Shown piece after piece: positions 62,051 through 64,000 of a DNA stretch of 64,000 nt. Under the pieces are notes generated by a model. It made no database searches. It saw only the letters and a list, made by a program, of their open reading frames with translations, and was not told where the DNA came from. A program made the position numbers and the translations under genes. The stretch's first letter is position 1. The number at the start of each line of letters is the position of its first letter. Origin of the DNA: Pogonophryne albipinna (taxonomy: Eukaryota > Chordata > Actinopteri > Perciformes > Artedidraconidae); contig CM053260.1 of assembly GCA_028583405.1 (NCBI GenBank), positions 17,499,401 to 17,563,400 on the forward strand, given 5' to 3'.

Positions 62051-64000
62051 CTAATCTCCGAATCAATGGACACCCCGGTGTGGGGGATCACCGCACCTAC
62101 ATAATACAGTGTGATTTCTCAATAATGTGGAAAAAGTCCCGTTGAGGTATTTTTTGTTTTCTATTGCGCCACGGTGTCTTTGTTTTGCTGCTTCAGACTT
62201 TGAGCCATATATTTGGAATTTGAATACACAACACTACCACCATCGATACTACGCAGTTGAAATAATAAAAGCAGATATAACTGGTCCTTAAACTGCCGCT
62301 GTGCGCATTTTGCTTCATCATTTCTTTGACAGTTTGCAAATGTGTGCACCGAGGCGTGTTTCGGAGGGGTGTGTCTACTCTGCAGTACAGTGGTAGGCTG
62401 GGAAGCGATGCCGATGCTGCATGGCGATCTTGCCCTACATTTGCAATGCATGAGAAATGGCCCAGTATGCTAAACATAGACGATTAAACAATCCATTCCA
62501 CGATCACACTGGGCAAACCTTGCTGAATTGTTGAGCATATACCAAGGTAAATCTCCTTTTGTTTTTTTTAGCAACTACGCATTTATTAGGCTACATTTGT
62601 TAATTCATGGTTGTGTGCACATGTGAGCTTTGTGGTGTTAATGGTGTGTGCGTTGGTGTATGTACGATGGGGCCAGCGGAGGGGGCCTGCGTGAAGGTCA
62701 GGGGTGTGTCTATAATGTAAACACAGTAAAGGCGACAGATACGAAGGGGAGAGGAAAAAGAGAGAGGAGGGCCTCATCCGGTTCCATACAACTCCTTTTA
62801 CTCCTGCTGCAGCCTGAAAACAGGAGATAGATCTGTGCAGATTGTAAAGAGAACAATGTGCTCGGCTTTCAGATTATTTAGTATTTCCAATGATGTTAAG
62901 GGAGTTGTCTTTCAAGCAGTAGACATTATTTCATGACATTTTACGAGGTCAGTCATATATATTATGTTTTGTTTATTTTTGTATTAAATAAAAGCTTAAC
63001 CAAATACAATACGATTTCAAGGACTTTTATTACGTTACTATTTCGATCCCATTCTGTATATTGTACTATTTTGAAATTATCTTTATTTTAAAACATAATA
63101 CAATTCTGAATCATAATACCTTTATTCATCCCACAGAGGGGACATTTGCATTTGTTACAGCAAGTACATTTACAAAACATCAATGCACCCGAGTTCGTAA
63201 ACAGATGAGTCGATTGCAGATAATATCAGTAACAAAAACATGTAGGCTGATACTAGCCACCTACTTACAACATGTACAAACAAACTACCTTCACTCTGTT
63301 GTTTTTATCAGATGTGTGTCAGGTTTTTTACACATGTATCACCTGCACTAGTCTAACAGTAACATGTGTTCTAGTTGCAGTGTGTTGTTCACTGCTTTTC
63401 TGCTTTCTAAATCACATGCCTGCATTGCATTGCTTCCCAAACAACCAGAAATGTGATGACATTCCCTAAACATTCCTGTCCACTCCACATTAGACATCTA
63501 AACATGTTGTACCCGCTGTTTGGGTAAAGAGTACAGACCACTTAACAATTACGGCCACATCAAAAAGCCCAAGCTTGCACGGGCAAAGTTCAATGTCAAC
63601 AAAAAACATCTTCTTCTTTTCTGTCTTAAGCAAATTAGCATAACCTGAGCCCTCAAGCACCTTAGACATGTGTCATAAGCTTGTTGACTGTTGATTCATG
63701 TTAATTGACTGGTAGTAAAGTGTGTGGGTGTTAGGTTGATCCTTGTCCTGCGGCTTGGGCGGTTTCCAAGTCTGGCACCAGCATTGGATCAAGCTGCTCC
63801 ACTAACAGGGATTTGTTTGGCTCCACAACACCCATGTCAGACATGTATCGTGGCCCAGCCATTTTGTGTTCTCACATGCTCCGGCCCTTCACAGTGAGGT
63901 GACCCACTGTTTGGAAACCAGAAGAGTGGAAATTGTAAATCAGAAACACTTGACACACTAAAAGTTAGCACCAGTGCCACAAATCAGTTTTGTGGCACTG
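62051..64000. other. Upstream flank of vdr, no gene recognised
   Basis: AT-rich with short frames only. A 12-bp perfect hairpin ends the window (63972-64000). A neighbouring gene may start beyond the edge. Confidence 0.5.
63118..63165 (-). repeat. Retroelement-tail-like repeat
   Basis: CCTTTATTCATCCCACAGAG followed by GGGACATTTGCATT resembles the antisense tail of a fish LINE. Resemblance only. Confidence 0.4.

Noticed and set aside
61755..62066. Overlapping frames of about 100 codons on both strands in the promoter region
   Set aside because: CpG-rich DNA lacks stop codons by composition; the frames shadow each other and match nothing.

Overview
The window is eukaryotic and almost certainly from a ray-finned (teleost) fish. 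It holds one supported cellular gene, split by introns with GT-AG borders. The rest is AT-rich DNA with very long (CA)n/(GT)n tracts and many fish-type transposons: hAT, Tc1, TTAA-flanked and Harbinger-like miniature elements, and L2-clade LINEs. I found no convincing tRNA, rRNA or CRISPR array.

The gene is the vitamin D receptor, vdr, on the minus strand. Eight coding exons (37578 down to 25196) join without a frame break into a 425-residue protein. It has two nuclear-receptor zinc fingers, a short hinge, and a ligand-binding domain that keeps every residue known to contact 1,25-dihydroxyvitamin D3 in human VDR. Two probable non-coding 5' exons lie at about 61.2-61.6 kb and at 60896-60969. 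A CpG-rich region with two CCAAT boxes and a perfect CRE (61.78-62.05 kb) is the likely promoter. I cannot say whether this is the teleost vdra or vdrb copy.

Layout: 1-19.5 kb is downstream intergenic DNA. It carries a TTAA-type element, hAT elements, a nearly complete L2 LINE (8.6-12.2 kb), an LTR-like remnant, a truncated L2 copy and an inverted pair of an unnamed repeat. From 19.5 to 25.2 kb is probably a long 3' UTR plus flank, holding one TTAA-type element. From 25.2 to 37.6 kb are the vdr coding exons, with five mobile insertions in introns. From 37.6 to 60.9 kb is a 23-kb first intron made largely of transposons: an unclassified 4.1-kb DNA transposon invaded by an hAT element and a palindromic MITE, a second L2-like LINE, a nested MITE, a dead Tc1 element, and an antisense L2 interrupted by two hAT elements. 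From 62.1 to 64 kb is upstream flank with no gene I can support.

The most notable result is the mobile DNA. Nine hAT insertions can be closed to the base by their 8-bp target duplications. One TTAA element landed inside the target duplication of an earlier hAT. The 4.1-kb element has perfect 36-bp terminal repeats, about ten subterminal copies of a TGACTTAGGC-type motif and a decayed Cys-containing protein; I cannot place it in a named superfamily.
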